Shown in pieces: positions 1 through 7,924 of a DNA stretch of 22,786 nucleotides. The notes below the pieces were generated by a model. The model made no database searches. It was not told the DNA's origin and saw only the letters and a program-made list of their open reading frames with translations. Numbering within the stretch: position 1 is the stretch's first letter; every line of letters starts with the position of its first letter. The DNA is from 1-14-2-50-31-20 sp965370315. Its GTDB lineage: Bacteria; Bacteroidota; Ignavibacteria; Ignavibacteriales; Melioribacteraceae. The DNA lies in NCBI GenBank assembly GCA_965370315.1, contig CBDUTO010000070.1:1-22786 (forward strand). The letters are read 5' to 3'. The translations under genes were made by a program, and so were the position numbers.

Positions 1-43
1 ACTAACATAACATTTTCGCCCCAAGCGGACGGGGTATTAACCC

Positions 44-397
44 TTAGTGATTAAAATATTCTGATTCATTTTTCAAATCATTTTTCATTTCCCAGAATTC
101 GCCCCATTTTTCTAACAAATCCCAAGGATAAATTCCATGGTCAAAACCATCTCCCCAAGTTATTTGCATTGCATAACTTCCAACAACTTGAATATTTGTG
201 ATTGTATATTTACCAGGCTTATCTGGTCCTTGCGGAGCTGGTTCGTAGTGAGTCCAAAGTATTGTTTCCCCTTTGTTACTAGCGTCTGGTGACTCATCAC
301 GTAAAAACTGGATTGGTATCGTATGTTTACGTCCATCTTTCCATTCAATGGTAAGTGACTCTTCTTCATTCTTTGTTAATTTTTTAGGACTTAGCAA
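44..397 (-). CDS. DUF971 (GBBH-like N-terminal domain) protein
   Basis: A small soluble protein of about 117 residues made almost entirely of a DUF971 domain, the fold found at the N-terminus of gamma-butyrobetaine hydroxylases and also as stand-alone bacterial proteins of unclear role. The visible signature is an N-terminal strand pattern with SLTIEWKDGRKH, then LRDESPDAS, and the C-terminal WGDGFDHGIYPWDLL typical of the family. The frame is open upstream to a TTG at 478, but I prefer the TTG at 397: it has an AGGA-type ribosome site about six bases upstream, gives the usual family length, and the extra 27 residues would be encoded across a terminator-like hairpin (417-439). The gene follows the dGTPase-like gene on the same strand. 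Family call is firm; the biochemical role is unknown. Confidence 0.8.
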   Translation of the reverse strand: MLSPKKLTKNEEESLTIEWKDGRKHTIPIQFLRDESPDASNKGETILWTHYEPAPQGPDKPGKYTITNIQVVGSYAMQITWGDGFDHGIYPWDLLEKWGEFWEMKNDLKNESEYFNH

Positions 398-416
398 TTT
401 CTTTCCTTTCTTATTT

Positions 417-439
417 AAAACGGAAGAGATTTCCGTTTT
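417..439 (-). terminator. Hairpin between the dGTPase-like and DUF971 genes
   Basis: A perfect inverted repeat with 9-bp arms (AAAACGGAA at 417-425 and TTCCGTTTT at 431-439) and a 5-base loop. On the minus strand the second arm ends in a short U run. It sits about 90 bases after the stop of the upstream dGTPase-like gene and just before the favoured start at 397, so it is probably a weak rho-independent terminator. It would work on either strand. Confidence 0.55.
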
Positions 440-529
440 TATTAAATAAAACTGTTGAAATATTCTATGTTTATTCAAGCAACAAGAATCTTGATTTACT
501 AAATATCTTATTCAGATCTACATTATCAA

Positions 530-1804
530 TTAGAAAATGTCTGCAATAGAACTATAGTCTGGATCGAAGAGACGTTTGTAATTTATTAATGCAAACGCAT
601 CTGTCATACCCGCAAGATAATCGCAGACTAATCTTGCTCTTTCACCTTTTTCACTCTCTTGCTTAATTAAATTATTTGTAAAATTTGGAAGTAGTTCAAT
701 TCCAGTAATTTCATCAACATAGTTTTTAGTAAAAGCATCAAACATTTTTTGAATCATTTGATTTCCTTTAAACTCCATTTGATGCAGTTGTGGCGTGCGG
801 AAAACCAAATCGACAGCAATTTTTTTATACATTGCAATTCGTTTGAACTTCTCTTCATCAATTGCTAAAACGTATTTATATCTATTTGTTAAATCATCCA
901 TGAATGTAGCCCGTTCCTCTATTGAACACGCATGGATGAACTCTCCAATCTCAGATCCAAATTTAGATTTATACTTATCCTCAGTAATCCACATTTCAAT
1001 TTTATCAAGCGATTCGTTTTGTGATTCTGTTAAATTATCAGAATTTAATTTTCTCCATTTCTGAAGTTTTGCAAGATTAATAAATCCACCTGAAATTGAA
1101 TCTACTAAGTCATTAACCGCATATGCCGAATCATCTGCCCAATCCATAATTTGACATTCTATACTTTTGAAATCATTTAATTTATTCGGATCATGTAGCT
1201 CACTTGGCAATTCTTTACCATCAAAAACAAAGTCAACATACTCCCTTTGATAATCATAAATAAAATGATTTTTAGGATTATCAAATCTTGAATAGACTGA
1301 TTTATACTTTAATATAGCATCAACAAAAGCACGGGTTGGTTTCATTCCCCTTCTACCGTCACCGACAGTATAAAATGTGTCAGTAAGTAAACGAAGAGTT
1401 TGTCCATTTCCCTCAAATCCGCCATAATCTTTCATTAAACGATTTAGTGTTCTTTCACCAGCATGCCCAAAAGGTGGATGACCTAAATCATGCGCCAGAC
1501 AAGCAGACTCGACCAAGTCCTCATCTATAAAATATTTATCATTAAATACTTCTGAATATTTTTTTGTGATGTAGTTTGTGATTGATCTTCCAATTTGAGA
1601 TACTTCAATTGAATGAGTAAGGCGTGTTCTATAGTAATCACTTTCACCTGGTAAAAAGACTTGGGTTTTTCCTTGCAATCTTCTGAACTCGGATGAATGA
1701 ATTAATCTATCACGATCAATCTGAAATGGAGTTCTGTAATCATCTTTGCGAATACTCTCTTCAGCACGTTCAAAATCGAAATCACTATAAAAATTATTTT
1801 TCAT
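530..1804 (-). CDS. dgt: dGTPase-like HD-domain deoxynucleoside triphosphate triphosphohydrolase
   Basis: A cytoplasmic metal-dependent HD hydrolase of 424 residues that should split dNTPs (dGTP in the type enzyme) into deoxynucleoside and tripolyphosphate, trimming nucleotide pools. The N-terminus has the family's RDRLIHSSEFRRLQGKTQVF segment (about 32-50), followed by the metal-binding residues of the HD domain: His64 in RLTHSIEVSQ, His105-Asp106 in AHDLGHPPFGH, and an Asp in DWADDSAYAVND (about 221-231). Length matches the dGTPase-like subfamily rather than the longer E. coli Dgt. The ATG at 1804 is the obvious start. No partner gene nearby explains a specific role. Substrate preference within this family cannot be read from sequence. 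Confidence 0.92.
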   Translation of the reverse strand: MKNNFYSDFDFERAEESIRKDDYRTPFQIDRDRLIHSSEFRRLQGKTQVFLPGESDYYRTRLTHSIEVSQIGRSITNYITKKYSEVFNDKYFIDEDLVESACLAHDLGHPPFGHAGERTLNRLMKDYGGFEGNGQTLRLLTDTFYTVGDGRRGMKPTRAFVDAILKYKSVYSRFDNPKNHFIYDYQREYVDFVFDGKELPSELHDPNKLNDFKSIECQIMDWADDSAYAVNDLVDSISGGFINLAKLQKWRKLNSDNLTESQNESLDKIEMWITEDKYKSKFGSEIGEFIHACSIEERATFMDDLTNRYKYVLAIDEEKFKRIAMYKKIAVDLVFRTPQLHQMEFKGNQMIQKMFDAFTKNYVDEITGIELLPNFTNNLIKQESEKGERARLVCDYLAGMTDAFALINYKRLFDPDYSSIADIF

Positions 1805-1956
1805 GTTTGAACCAAATAGTTAATAATTATTTGTTTACTATATGTATATAGATTTTTCACATTGCTTTTTTGTTATATTGCTAAATTATTTTAACATGAA
1901 ACAATTTATTCTCCATTTGAGACTCTCAACAACAACAATGCTTGTCAAAAATAAAA

Positions 1957-2490
1957 TCAATTTTTTCTCCAGACAATTTTATCACCAACTTTTATTCCAT
2001 ATAAATCTGTATATCCGGCAATAACCTCTACCACTTTCGATGCAGGTTTTGATGATGGATATTGACCAGTGTCAAATGGGACTGTCTCTTTATGAATTGT
2101 AACAATTACTTTATCTCTATTTACAAAAATTATATCTAATGAAATAACCGTATTCTTCATCCAAAAAGATTGAATAGTGTCGTAAGGAAATAAAAACAAC
2201 ATACCTTGAGTTTCGTCCATACTAAGCCTATCCATTAATCCCTTTCCTCTTTTATCGTCATTTTCAGCAATTTCAATATCAATTGTTGAAATATAGGATC
2301 CATCAATAGTCTGAAACGTAAGCTCACCATCTTTTTGAAATTTTATACTTGATTGCTTCAGGACTGAACTTCCATTCTTTTTTGTTTGTGGTAGATTATA
2401 AAGTACCATAAATAAAATAATAGCAATAATTGTTAATCCAATAATGATAGAACTATTTTTTTTTGGTGCTAGTTTTTTCTTTTTACTCAT
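1957..2490 (-). CDS. Membrane-anchored DUF192 protein
   Basis: A protein of about 177 residues with a lysine-rich start (MSKKKKLAPKK), one N-terminal membrane segment at about residues 14-31 and an exported DUF192 domain. The domain shows the family landmarks: IEIAENDDKRGKGLMDR, then GMLFLFPYDTIQSFWMKNT, then LDIIFVNRD and a closing VVEVIAGYTDLYGIKVGDKI. DUF192 proteins are usually exported or lipid-anchored and of unknown biochemical function. The frame continues upstream to a TTG at 2529, but the ATG at 2490 places the charged residues directly before the membrane helix, so I use it; neither start has a strong ribosome site. Family call is firm, function unknown. Confidence 0.85.
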   Translation of the reverse strand: MSKKKKLAPKKNSSIIIGLTIIAIILFMVLYNLPQTKKNGSSVLKQSSIKFQKDGELTFQTIDGSYISTIDIEIAENDDKRGKGLMDRLSMDETQGMLFLFPYDTIQSFWMKNTVISLDIIFVNRDKVIVTIHKETVPFDTGQYPSSKPASKVVEVIAGYTDLYGIKVGDKIVWRKN

Positions 2491-2631
2491 TTTAATATCT
2501 GAAATAATAATAAATATTTGACGATGCAATTTACCATTTTTATTTATTACTTCGAAAAGTGTATCTAATCAAATTTTGAGAATTGAGAAACATTAACTGT
2601 TTTTATTGACGAGGATAACTACTTGAAATAT

Positions 2632-2674
2632 AAAAAAAAAGGGGGAATATCTGTCGGCACAACACATATTCCCC
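2632..2674 (-). terminator. Rho-independent terminator of glutamine synthetase
   Basis: On the minus strand GGGGAATAT (2666-2674 read in reverse) pairs perfectly with ATATTCCCC (2642-2650), with a 15-base loop, and is followed by a run of about nine U (the A run at 2632-2640 on the plus strand). It lies some 58 bases past the glutamine synthetase stop codon and is the best-formed terminator in the window. Confidence 0.88.
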
Positions 2675-2687
2675 ATATCGGAGTAGA

Positions 2688-2713
2688 TTTAATTAGTTTT
2701 ACAACTAATTAAA
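2688..2713. repeat. Second hairpin in the glutamine synthetase 3' region
   Basis: A perfect inverted repeat with 11-bp arms (TTTAATTAGTT at 2688-2698 and AACTAATTAAA at 2703-2713) and a 4-base loop. It sits between the glutamine synthetase stop and the terminator. It is very AT-rich and has no U tract of its own, so it may protect the 3' end of the mRNA rather than stop transcription. Confidence 0.5.
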
Positions 2714-2731
2714 CTTTATAAAATAGTTAAA

Positions 2732-3751
2732 TTATATTTTCGCTCCTTTAACTGTATCAATAATTGCTGAAGCAACTTTATATGGATCAGCATTAGAAGC
2801 AGGTCTTCTATCTTCTAAATACCCATTATAACCAGCATCAACGGTAGCAATAGGGATTCTAATAGAAGCACCTCTATCTGAAACACCATAGCTAAATTTT
2901 TCTATTGACTGAGTTTCATGAGCACCTGTTAACCTTAAGTGATTATCATCACCGTAAACACTAATATGTCTTTGTATTGCTTCATCAGATCCAAAAGAAT
3001 CACAAATCTTTCCATATATCTCTTTACTACCACATGTTCTAAGAGTAGTGTTTGAAAAATTTGCATGCATACCTGAACCATTCCAATCACCAGAAACTGG
3101 TTTTGGATCAAGATTAATTCTTACATTGTGTTCTTCACCAACTCGTTCCATTAAATAGCGAGCAACCCACATTTGGTCGCCAGCTTCTTTAGCACCTTTT
3201 GCAAAAACTTGATATTCCCACTGCCCTTTCATAACTTCTGCATTAACGCCTTCAATATTTACATCTGCAGCAATACATAGGTCTAAATGCTTTTCAACAA
3301 TATCACGTCCAATACTATACTCCGCACCAACAGAACAATAAAAAGGACCTTGTGGAGGAGGATAATAACCTGGTGCAGGAAATCCATAAGGTGTATGGTG
3401 TGCTAAATCCCATAATACATATTCTTGTTCAAAACCAAACCAAAAGTCTCCATCATCATCCTGAATTGTGGCTCTTGCATTTGTTTCATGGGGGGTTCCA
3501 TCAGCATTTAAAACTTCCGTCATTATTAAATATCCATTTACTCTATCTGGATCGTGAAACAATCGTACAGGTTTTAATAATAAATCAGATAAATTACCTT
3601 TTGCCTGATTTGTTGAAGAACCGTCAAAAGACCATATTGGTGCATCTTCAATTTTTCCACTAAAATCTGATACTACTTTAGTTTTACTTCTCATTTGCTG
3701 TGTTGGATAAGAACCATCAAGCCAGATATATTCTAGTTTAGAGCGTGACAT
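2732..3751 (-). CDS. glnII: Glutamine synthetase, type II (eukaryotic-type)
   Basis: Makes glutamine from glutamate, ammonia and ATP in the cytoplasm. At 339 residues it has the short GSII architecture, not the 440-470 residues of GSI or the 700 of GSIII. Visible GSII blocks are WSFDGSSTNQA (40-50) in the beta-grasp domain, WFGFEQEY (104-111) with the metal ligands Glu108 and Glu110, GVNAEVMKGQWEYQ (168-181), DPKPVSGDWNGSGMHANF (215-232) with the ATP-site His229, YGDDNHLRLTGAHET (266-280), SDRGASIRIP (291-300) and YLEDRRPASNADPY (311-324). No GSI adenylylation loop is apparent. The ATG lies two bases after the stop of the AsnC gene, with AAGGAG inside that gene's last codons, so the two are co-transcribed and probably translationally coupled. 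A terminator follows. Confidence 0.96.
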   Translation of the reverse strand: MSRSKLEYIWLDGSYPTQQMRSKTKVVSDFSGKIEDAPIWSFDGSSTNQAKGNLSDLLLKPVRLFHDPDRVNGYLIMTEVLNADGTPHETNARATIQDDDGDFWFGFEQEYVLWDLAHHTPYGFPAPGYYPPPQGPFYCSVGAEYSIGRDIVEKHLDLCIAADVNIEGVNAEVMKGQWEYQVFAKGAKEAGDQMWVARYLMERVGEEHNVRINLDPKPVSGDWNGSGMHANFSNTTLRTCGSKEIYGKICDSFGSDEAIQRHISVYGDDNHLRLTGAHETQSIEKFSYGVSDRGASIRIPIATVDAGYNGYLEDRRPASNADPYKVASAIIDTVKGAKI

Positions 3752-3753
3752 TT

Positions 3754-4212
3754 TTACTCCTTTATTTTTACATTTATTTTAGTAGTTTCTTTAATTGTTG
3801 AGAGAACAAACCGAGAATGTGTTCGTTTAACTCCCTCCCAAGATTGAATTCTCCCTAACAAATTTTCGAGAGATTCTGAATCTTTTACAACCGCTTTCAT
3901 TATGTGTGAACCTTCTCCTAAAACTGCAAAGCATTCAAGAATTTCATCTGTCTCATTTACATGTTCAGCTAATGTTTCGTAGTGTTTTGAGGATTCAGTA
4001 TGAATTGTTATAAACACTTTTAAATCTAGCCCAAAGGATTTGAGGTTTATTTTTGTGAAATAGCCTGTTATTATTCCCTTTTCTTCCAATTTTTTAAGTC
4101 TCTCACTTAATGAAGGGAGCGATAATCCTACAGCCTCAGCCAAAACATTTCTTTTCGTTCTGCCATCATCTTGTAGCATATTTAGTATTTTTACATCAAT
4201 TTTATCAATCAT
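3754..4212 (-). CDS. Lrp/AsnC family transcriptional regulator
   Basis: A 152-residue amino-acid-responsive DNA-binding protein. The N-terminal winged helix-turn-helix covers about residues 1-50 (DVKILNMLQDDGRT, then AEAVGLSLPSLSERLKKLEE, then GIITGY), and a RAM ligand-binding/oligomerisation domain covers about 65-145 (VFITIHTES, ILECFAVLGEGSHIM, VKRTHSRFVLSTIKE). Length and domain order are normal for Lrp/AsnC. It is the first gene of a two-gene unit with glutamine synthetase II; the synthetase ribosome site is embedded in its last codons. A local regulator of glutamine synthetase sensing glutamine or another amino acid is the natural inference. The AT-rich region upstream (4213-4498) would hold the promoter and operator. 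Confidence 0.92.
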   Translation of the reverse strand: MIDKIDVKILNMLQDDGRTKRNVLAEAVGLSLPSLSERLKKLEEKGIITGYFTKINLKSFGLDLKVFITIHTESSKHYETLAEHVNETDEILECFAVLGEGSHIMKAVVKDSESLENLLGRIQSWEGVKRTHSRFVLSTIKETTKINVKIKE

Positions 4213-4498
4213 TCTAATTTATTTAGGTTTTTTATAATTTATACCTCATAATATAAGGCATAATTATTTATTTGGCAAACTTTATTTGTTTTTTTGCTAG
4301 ATTAATTTTTAATTTACTAATTAATATTCGTCATAATTACATAACCATGAAAAATTTGAATCCAAAATGCATTTTTCTATCAATTAATTAAATACGATAA
4401 AATAGTTTGTGATAAATAAGCCACACAGTTTATTTACATTGTTTTTAGGCTTTTGAGTTTGTAATTTTATAATCGAAAATAATTAAGTAATTGGGTAT
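4213..4498. promoter_or_regulatory. Divergent AT-rich intergenic region
   Basis: This 286-base stretch separates the minus-strand AsnC-glutamine synthetase unit from the plus-strand small membrane protein gene, so it should carry promoters in both directions. It is extremely AT-rich and I could not single out a convincing promoter or Lrp-type operator. Only a 14-codon open frame starts at 4347, which I do not call as a gene. Confidence 0.5.
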
Positions 4499-4702
4499 AT
4501 GAAATCCACAAATTTTGAAAATTTTAGTAGTTTACTTCACACAGATTGGCATCCTGAAAAAGGTGATTTTGTAAAAGAAAATTCTCTAAGGGATAGTGCA
4601 CAATTTAATAGTAGAATTAAAAAGCATAATATTTTAGCTATCTCTTTAACTGCTCTTATTGTTGTTGTTTTTGCAGCGACAATAGTAATTTTTTCTTTAT
4701 AA
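4499..4702 (+). CDS. Small protein with one C-terminal membrane helix
   Basis: I do not recognise this 67-residue protein. The first 45 residues are polar with mixed charge (including HTDWHPEKGDFVKEN), and the last 21 or so form a single hydrophobic helix (ISLTALIVVVFAATIVIFSL), the layout of a tail-anchored protein. There is no signal peptide, cysteine pair or known motif. The ATG at 4499 lacks a strong ribosome site. Its stop codon overlaps the 3' end of the convergent HAD gene by six bases. The clear hydrophobic tail and a promoter-sized gap in front favour a real gene, but a chance open frame is not excluded. Confidence 0.5.
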   Translation: MKSTNFENFSSLLHTDWHPEKGDFVKENSLRDSAQFNSRIKKHNILAISLTALIVVVFAATIVIFSL

Positions 4703-5473
4703 AATCTCTTTTATCGAATCAAATTTATATGTTGGTTGGGCAATTTTTTTATTAAAATCATTTTCTATTCCACTACTTACAAGTACAGTATCTAAATTCA
4801 TTTTGTTACCCATTAGAATATCAGTTTCTAATCTATCACCTAGTAAAAGATAACTCGATTTTTTATACTTCATTTTGTTTTCAATAACTTCAATCATTAT
4901 ATCTGAAGGCTTTCCAAAATGTTTCTGTAGATTCCGTTCTGTTATCTGTTCTAAATCAGAAATTATTAATCCAGCATCTCTAATTTCACCTTCAATTATT
5001 GGGCATGTACTATCAACATTGGCAGCAAAAAATTCTGCTCCATTTATCAGTGCTTTTTTAGCAATTTCAAATTTCTTATCAGAATAATTTCTATCCAAAG
5101 TGATAATAATTAATTCTATCTCTTCTGGGTTCTCTGAATATTCTAATTCTGCTTTTTTTAACTCTTCAATGAAGTTATCTTCAGCTATTGCGAAGAATTT
5201 TTTCTTTCTTCTTTCAAATTTCAAAAAATTTAAAGTATTATCCGCAGCTGTTAATATCTGCTCTGACGTAACTTTCACTTCACTTAAAATCAAAAAATTA
5301 GCATAGTCAACTCGGCACTGAGTGGTTTTATTTGTAACGAAGAGAATATGCTTATTCTTATTAATTAAAAAATTTAAAGTTTCAACAGCACCATCAATCA
5401 TTTTATCTTCAAGGTAAATCGTACCATCCATATCGAAGATAAATCCCTCATATTTTTCCCAAAGCCTACTCAC
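4697..5473 (-). CDS. HAD-superfamily phosphatase, subclass IIA (NagD-like)
   Basis: A 258-residue cytoplasmic phosphatase of the NagD/PGP group. Motif I is FIFDMDGTIY (11-20), with nucleophile Asp14 and acid/base Asp16; motif II is LFVTNKTTQ; the C-terminal motif is LLGDRLETDILMGNKMNLDTVLVSSG with the Mg-binding acidic residues. The IIA cap sits between motifs II and III. Substrate cannot be deduced; family members act on nucleotides, phosphoglycolate or pyridoxal phosphate. The start is GTG at 5473, overlapping the end of the dTDP-rhamnose reductase gene by eight bases, so the two are one transcript. The linkage is most easily explained as operon packing, although a sugar phosphate substrate is possible. 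Confidence 0.88.
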   Translation of the reverse strand: MSRLWEKYEGFIFDMDGTIYLEDKMIDGAVETLNFLINKNKHILFVTNKTTQCRVDYANFLILSEVKVTSEQILTAADNTLNFLKFERRKKKFFAIAEDNFIEELKKAELEYSENPEEIELIIITLDRNYSDKKFEIAKKALINGAEFFAANVDSTCPIIEGEIRDAGLIISDLEQITERNLQKHFGKPSDIMIEVIENKMKYKKSSYLLLGDRLETDILMGNKMNLDTVLVSSGIENDFNKKIAQPTYKFDSIKEIL

Positions 5474-6371
5474 CTTTTAGAAGACTCCGTTTCATAAGAA
5501 ACAATGTTTTTTCAATTGTTAGTGGATGGTAATTTAATTCTGTTTCAGCTTTTAGATTTACCATTCCTGAATTTAAAGGACGTGGTGCGGGCTGATTTAA
5601 ATCTGAAGTTACTATTGGGGTTATCAAGGATTTGTTGAGATTAAAGTACTCTGCAATTTTGTAAGTAAATTCTAATCGAGAGAGCAACTCTGCCCCACCA
5701 ATATTGAAAATGCCTCGCTTATCGAATTCAATAATTTTAGAAATTGCGGATGATAAATCATCTATATATGTTGGATTATTAATTTGGTCTTTTACAATTC
5801 TAATATTTTTATTTTCTGATAACGAATCAAACACCCATTTTACGAAGTCTGGTCTACCAAATTGTGTGGAGCCATATAGAACATTTGTTCTAATAATGGA
5901 ATGCTTAATCCTTCCAGATAAAATTGCATTCTCACCGGCAAGTTTCTCTTTACCGTAATGGCTAATTGGATTAGGGATTTCATCTTCTGTGTAGGGACCA
6001 CTCTCTCCATCAAAAATATAGTCGGATGAAATGTGAATTAGATGTGCTTCATATATTCTACCGTATTTTACTAAATTTTCTACACCTGTTACATTTATTG
6101 ACCATGAGAGTTCTTTTTCTGTTTCGCATCCATCTACATTGGTATATGCAGCACTGTTAATAATTATATCTGGGCAAAAATCCTTAAACAATTTTTTCAC
6201 TTCTTTAGAAGATGAAATATCAACCTTCGCATATGAAACATTGTCATATAATGATTCCTCTTCAAAGGATGCGCACATAAGTTCAACATCTTTTTGAAAC
6301 ATAAAATGTGTTGTTAAACTTTGTCCGAGCATTCCATTGGAGCCTATTATTAGTATTCGTTTTTTAATCAT
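5466..6371 (-). CDS. rfbD: dTDP-4-dehydrorhamnose reductase
   Basis: The last enzyme of dTDP-L-rhamnose synthesis: an NAD(P)H-dependent short-chain dehydrogenase/epimerase-type reductase in the cytoplasm. The Rossmann nucleotide motif is GSNGMLG at residues 10-16. The family's VDGCE (79-83), HISSDYIFDG (113-122) and catalytic Tyr139/Lys143 in HYGKEKLAGE are all present, and 301 residues is a normal length. It starts at ATG 6371 without a clear ribosome site and overlaps the HAD gene at its 3' end. Upstream on the same strand, 19 bases away, lies the remnant of a PfkB kinase gene. RfbC is encoded nearby at 7925-8473; rfbA and rfbB are not in the window. Confidence 0.92.
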   Translation of the reverse strand: MIKKRILIIGSNGMLGQSLTTHFMFQKDVELMCASFEEESLYDNVSYAKVDISSSKEVKKLFKDFCPDIIINSAAYTNVDGCETEKELSWSINVTGVENLVKYGRIYEAHLIHISSDYIFDGESGPYTEDEIPNPISHYGKEKLAGENAILSGRIKHSIIRTNVLYGSTQFGRPDFVKWVFDSLSENKNIRIVKDQINNPTYIDDLSSAISKIIEFDKRGIFNIGGAELLSRLEFTYKIAEYFNLNKSLITPIVTSDLNQPAPRPLNSGMVNLKAETELNYHPLTIEKTLFLMKRSLLKGE

Positions 6372-6390
6372 ATTTTTTATTTTTATCGTT

Positions 6391-6720
6391 TTAAAAACTG
6401 TTAGTCGATTGATAAGATGTAATAATTCCAGCTACCAAGTTAGCAAAAACTATTGCTGAATTTAAAACCTTATTTTTGGAAAAATGAAGAGAAAAAGCCA
6501 CACCAAAACTATCACCACATCCAACATTATTTTTTGTATTAACTATTATTGCGAGCCATTTATCTATTTCTGGAATTATTCTAAACTTTCGCTTTCAAAT
6601 TTCATAAACTCCAGGAGAAAGTGTGGGTATATCAAAATAGATTGTTGCCTCAGTAATTTAATTATTCTCTATAATAAATCCGATCTAGAACGAATACCCT
6701 ATGACTAGCATTTTACTCAT
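6391..6720 (-). pseudogene. Remnant of a PfkB-family sugar kinase
   Basis: One minus-strand frame from ATG 6720 to the stop at 6391 reads as a damaged ribokinase/PfkB kinase. The last 67 codons are open and carry the family's C-terminal signature, NVGCGDSFGVAF (compare DTxGAGDSFxxGF), followed by the usual helix region SAIVFANLVAGIITS. The first codons, MSKMLVIGYSF, look like the N-terminal strand of such kinases. Between them are three in-frame stops (TAG 6685-6687, TAA 6658-6660, TGA 6595-6597), and the total of 110 codons is about a third of the normal 300, so most of the middle has been lost. It sits 19 bases in front of rfbD on the same strand, so it was probably part of that operon. The C-terminal match is what I trust most; the N-terminal part is suggestive. 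Confidence 0.62.
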
Positions 6721-6793
6721 TCACAAAAATATGTTTTTATATTTTTAATAGCTAAATTTGGAACATATAAATTACTTAAAAGAAATAAATTTA

Positions 6794-7921
6794 ATGAAAA
6801 TTGGTATTACATGTTACCCTACATATGGTGGTAGCGGAGTTGTTGCAACAGAGTTAGGCAAGGCGCTTGCAGAAAAAGGACATGAAGTGCATTTCATTAG
6901 CTATGCATTTCCACAACGTCTTAATCATTTTGTAGATAATATTTTTTATCATGAAGTAGAGATAAGTAACTATCCCCTTTTTGAGCACTCTCTTTACGGA
7001 TTGTCACTTACTAGCAAAATGTTAGAAGTTATTGAATATGAGAAATTGGATTTACTTCATGTTCACTATGCAATTCCACATGCAACAAGCGCTTACCTTG
7101 CAAAACAAATGATAAAGAAAGATAATTCTGATATTAAATTTATAACTACACTTCATGGAACTGATATTACTCTTGTTGGATTAGAGCCTTCATTTCTTCC
7201 ATTAGTAAAATTTAGCATTGAAGAGAGTGATGGTGTAACCGCTGTTTCACGATTTTTAAAAGAAACAACTTTAACGAACTATAACATAGATACAGAGATT
7301 GAAGTAATTCACAATTTTGTTGATACAACTCTATATAAACCCGTTAAAAATGCAGTAATGAAAAATAAAGTTGCACCAAATGGTGAGCGTGTTTTAATTC
7401 ATACTTCAAACTTTAGAGTTGTTAAGCGTGTTACAGATACAATTAAAATTTTGGCCTTAGTCAAAAAAGAAATACCTACAAAATTAATACTAATAGGGGA
7501 TGGACCTGATAGATCTGAATGTGAACGTTTGGCTCGTGAATTAAATTTACAAGACGACGTATTATTTCTTGGCAAACAGGATGGAATTGAAGAAATATTA
7601 CCTTGCGGAGATATCTTTCTGATGCCTTCGCAATCGGAAAGTTTTGGTCTTGCCGCTTTGGAAGCAATGGCTTGTGGTTTGCCGGTAATTAGCTCAAGCG
7701 TTGGAGGATTACCAGAATTAAATATGCACAATAAAACTGGTTATATTGCTGAATTTGGTGATGTTGAGAGAATGGCAAACTATGCAATTTCACTTTTAAA
7801 GAATGAAAAGAAATTTAATATTTTTGCTAAAAATGCTCGAGAAAGAGCTGTAAATAACTTTGAATTGAAGTCTATTATTCCTCAATATGAAAAATATTAT
7901 GAAAAAGTCTTAGCTAAATAA
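6794..7921 (+). CDS. bshA: N-acetyl-alpha-D-glucosaminyl L-malate synthase BshA (GT4 glycosyltransferase)
   Basis: First step of bacillithiol synthesis: joins GlcNAc from UDP-GlcNAc to L-malate in the cytoplasm. The GT-B fold is visible as an N-terminal MKIGITCYPTYGGSGVVATE (1-20), strongly BshA-like, then HVHYAIPHATSAYLA (89-103) and TLHGTDITLVG (119-129), and a C-terminal nucleotide-sugar site with LILIGDGPDR (231-240) and the GT4 E-x7-E motif ESFGLAALE (282-290). Counting from ATG 6794 gives 375 residues, the usual BshA length; the open frame extends 12 codons upstream to a TTG at 6758, which I reject because MKIGI is the conserved start. The gene ends three bases from the convergent rfbC. 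BshB and BshC are not in the window, so the pathway is inferred from this gene alone. Confidence 0.9.
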   Translation: MKIGITCYPTYGGSGVVATELGKALAEKGHEVHFISYAFPQRLNHFVDNIFYHEVEISNYPLFEHSLYGLSLTSKMLEVIEYEKLDLLHVHYAIPHATSAYLAKQMIKKDNSDIKFITTLHGTDITLVGLEPSFLPLVKFSIEESDGVTAVSRFLKETTLTNYNIDTEIEVIHNFVDTTLYKPVKNAVMKNKVAPNGERVLIHTSNFRVVKRVTDTIKILALVKKEIPTKLILIGDGPDRSECERLARELNLQDDVLFLGKQDGIEEILPCGDIFLMPSQSESFGLAALEAMACGLPVISSSVGGLPELNMHNKTGYIAEFGDVERMANYAISLLKNEKKFNIFAKNARERAVNNFELKSIIPQYEKYYEKVLAK

Positions 7922-7924
7922 TCT

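Noticed and set aside
398..478. A 27-residue N-terminal extension of the DUF971 protein starting at TTG 478
   Set aside because: It spans a terminator-like hairpin and exceeds normal family length; TTG 397 has a ribosome site.
1842..2024. A 60-codon plus-strand frame between the DUF192 and dGTPase-like genes
   Set aside because: It overlaps the end of the firmly assigned DUF192 gene in antisense and has a composition expected from AT-rich DNA.
4347..4391. A 14-codon open frame in the AsnC upstream region
   Set aside because: Too short, with no ribosome site and no conserved features that can be judged here.
6484..6708. A 74-codon plus-strand open frame in the gap before bshA
   Set aside because: It is the reverse complement of the PfkB remnant; the translated product has no recognisable features, while the minus strand has the GCGDSF signature.
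7922..7924. A terminator between convergent bshA and rfbC
   Set aside because: Only three bases separate the genes and I found no hairpin with a T run at either end.
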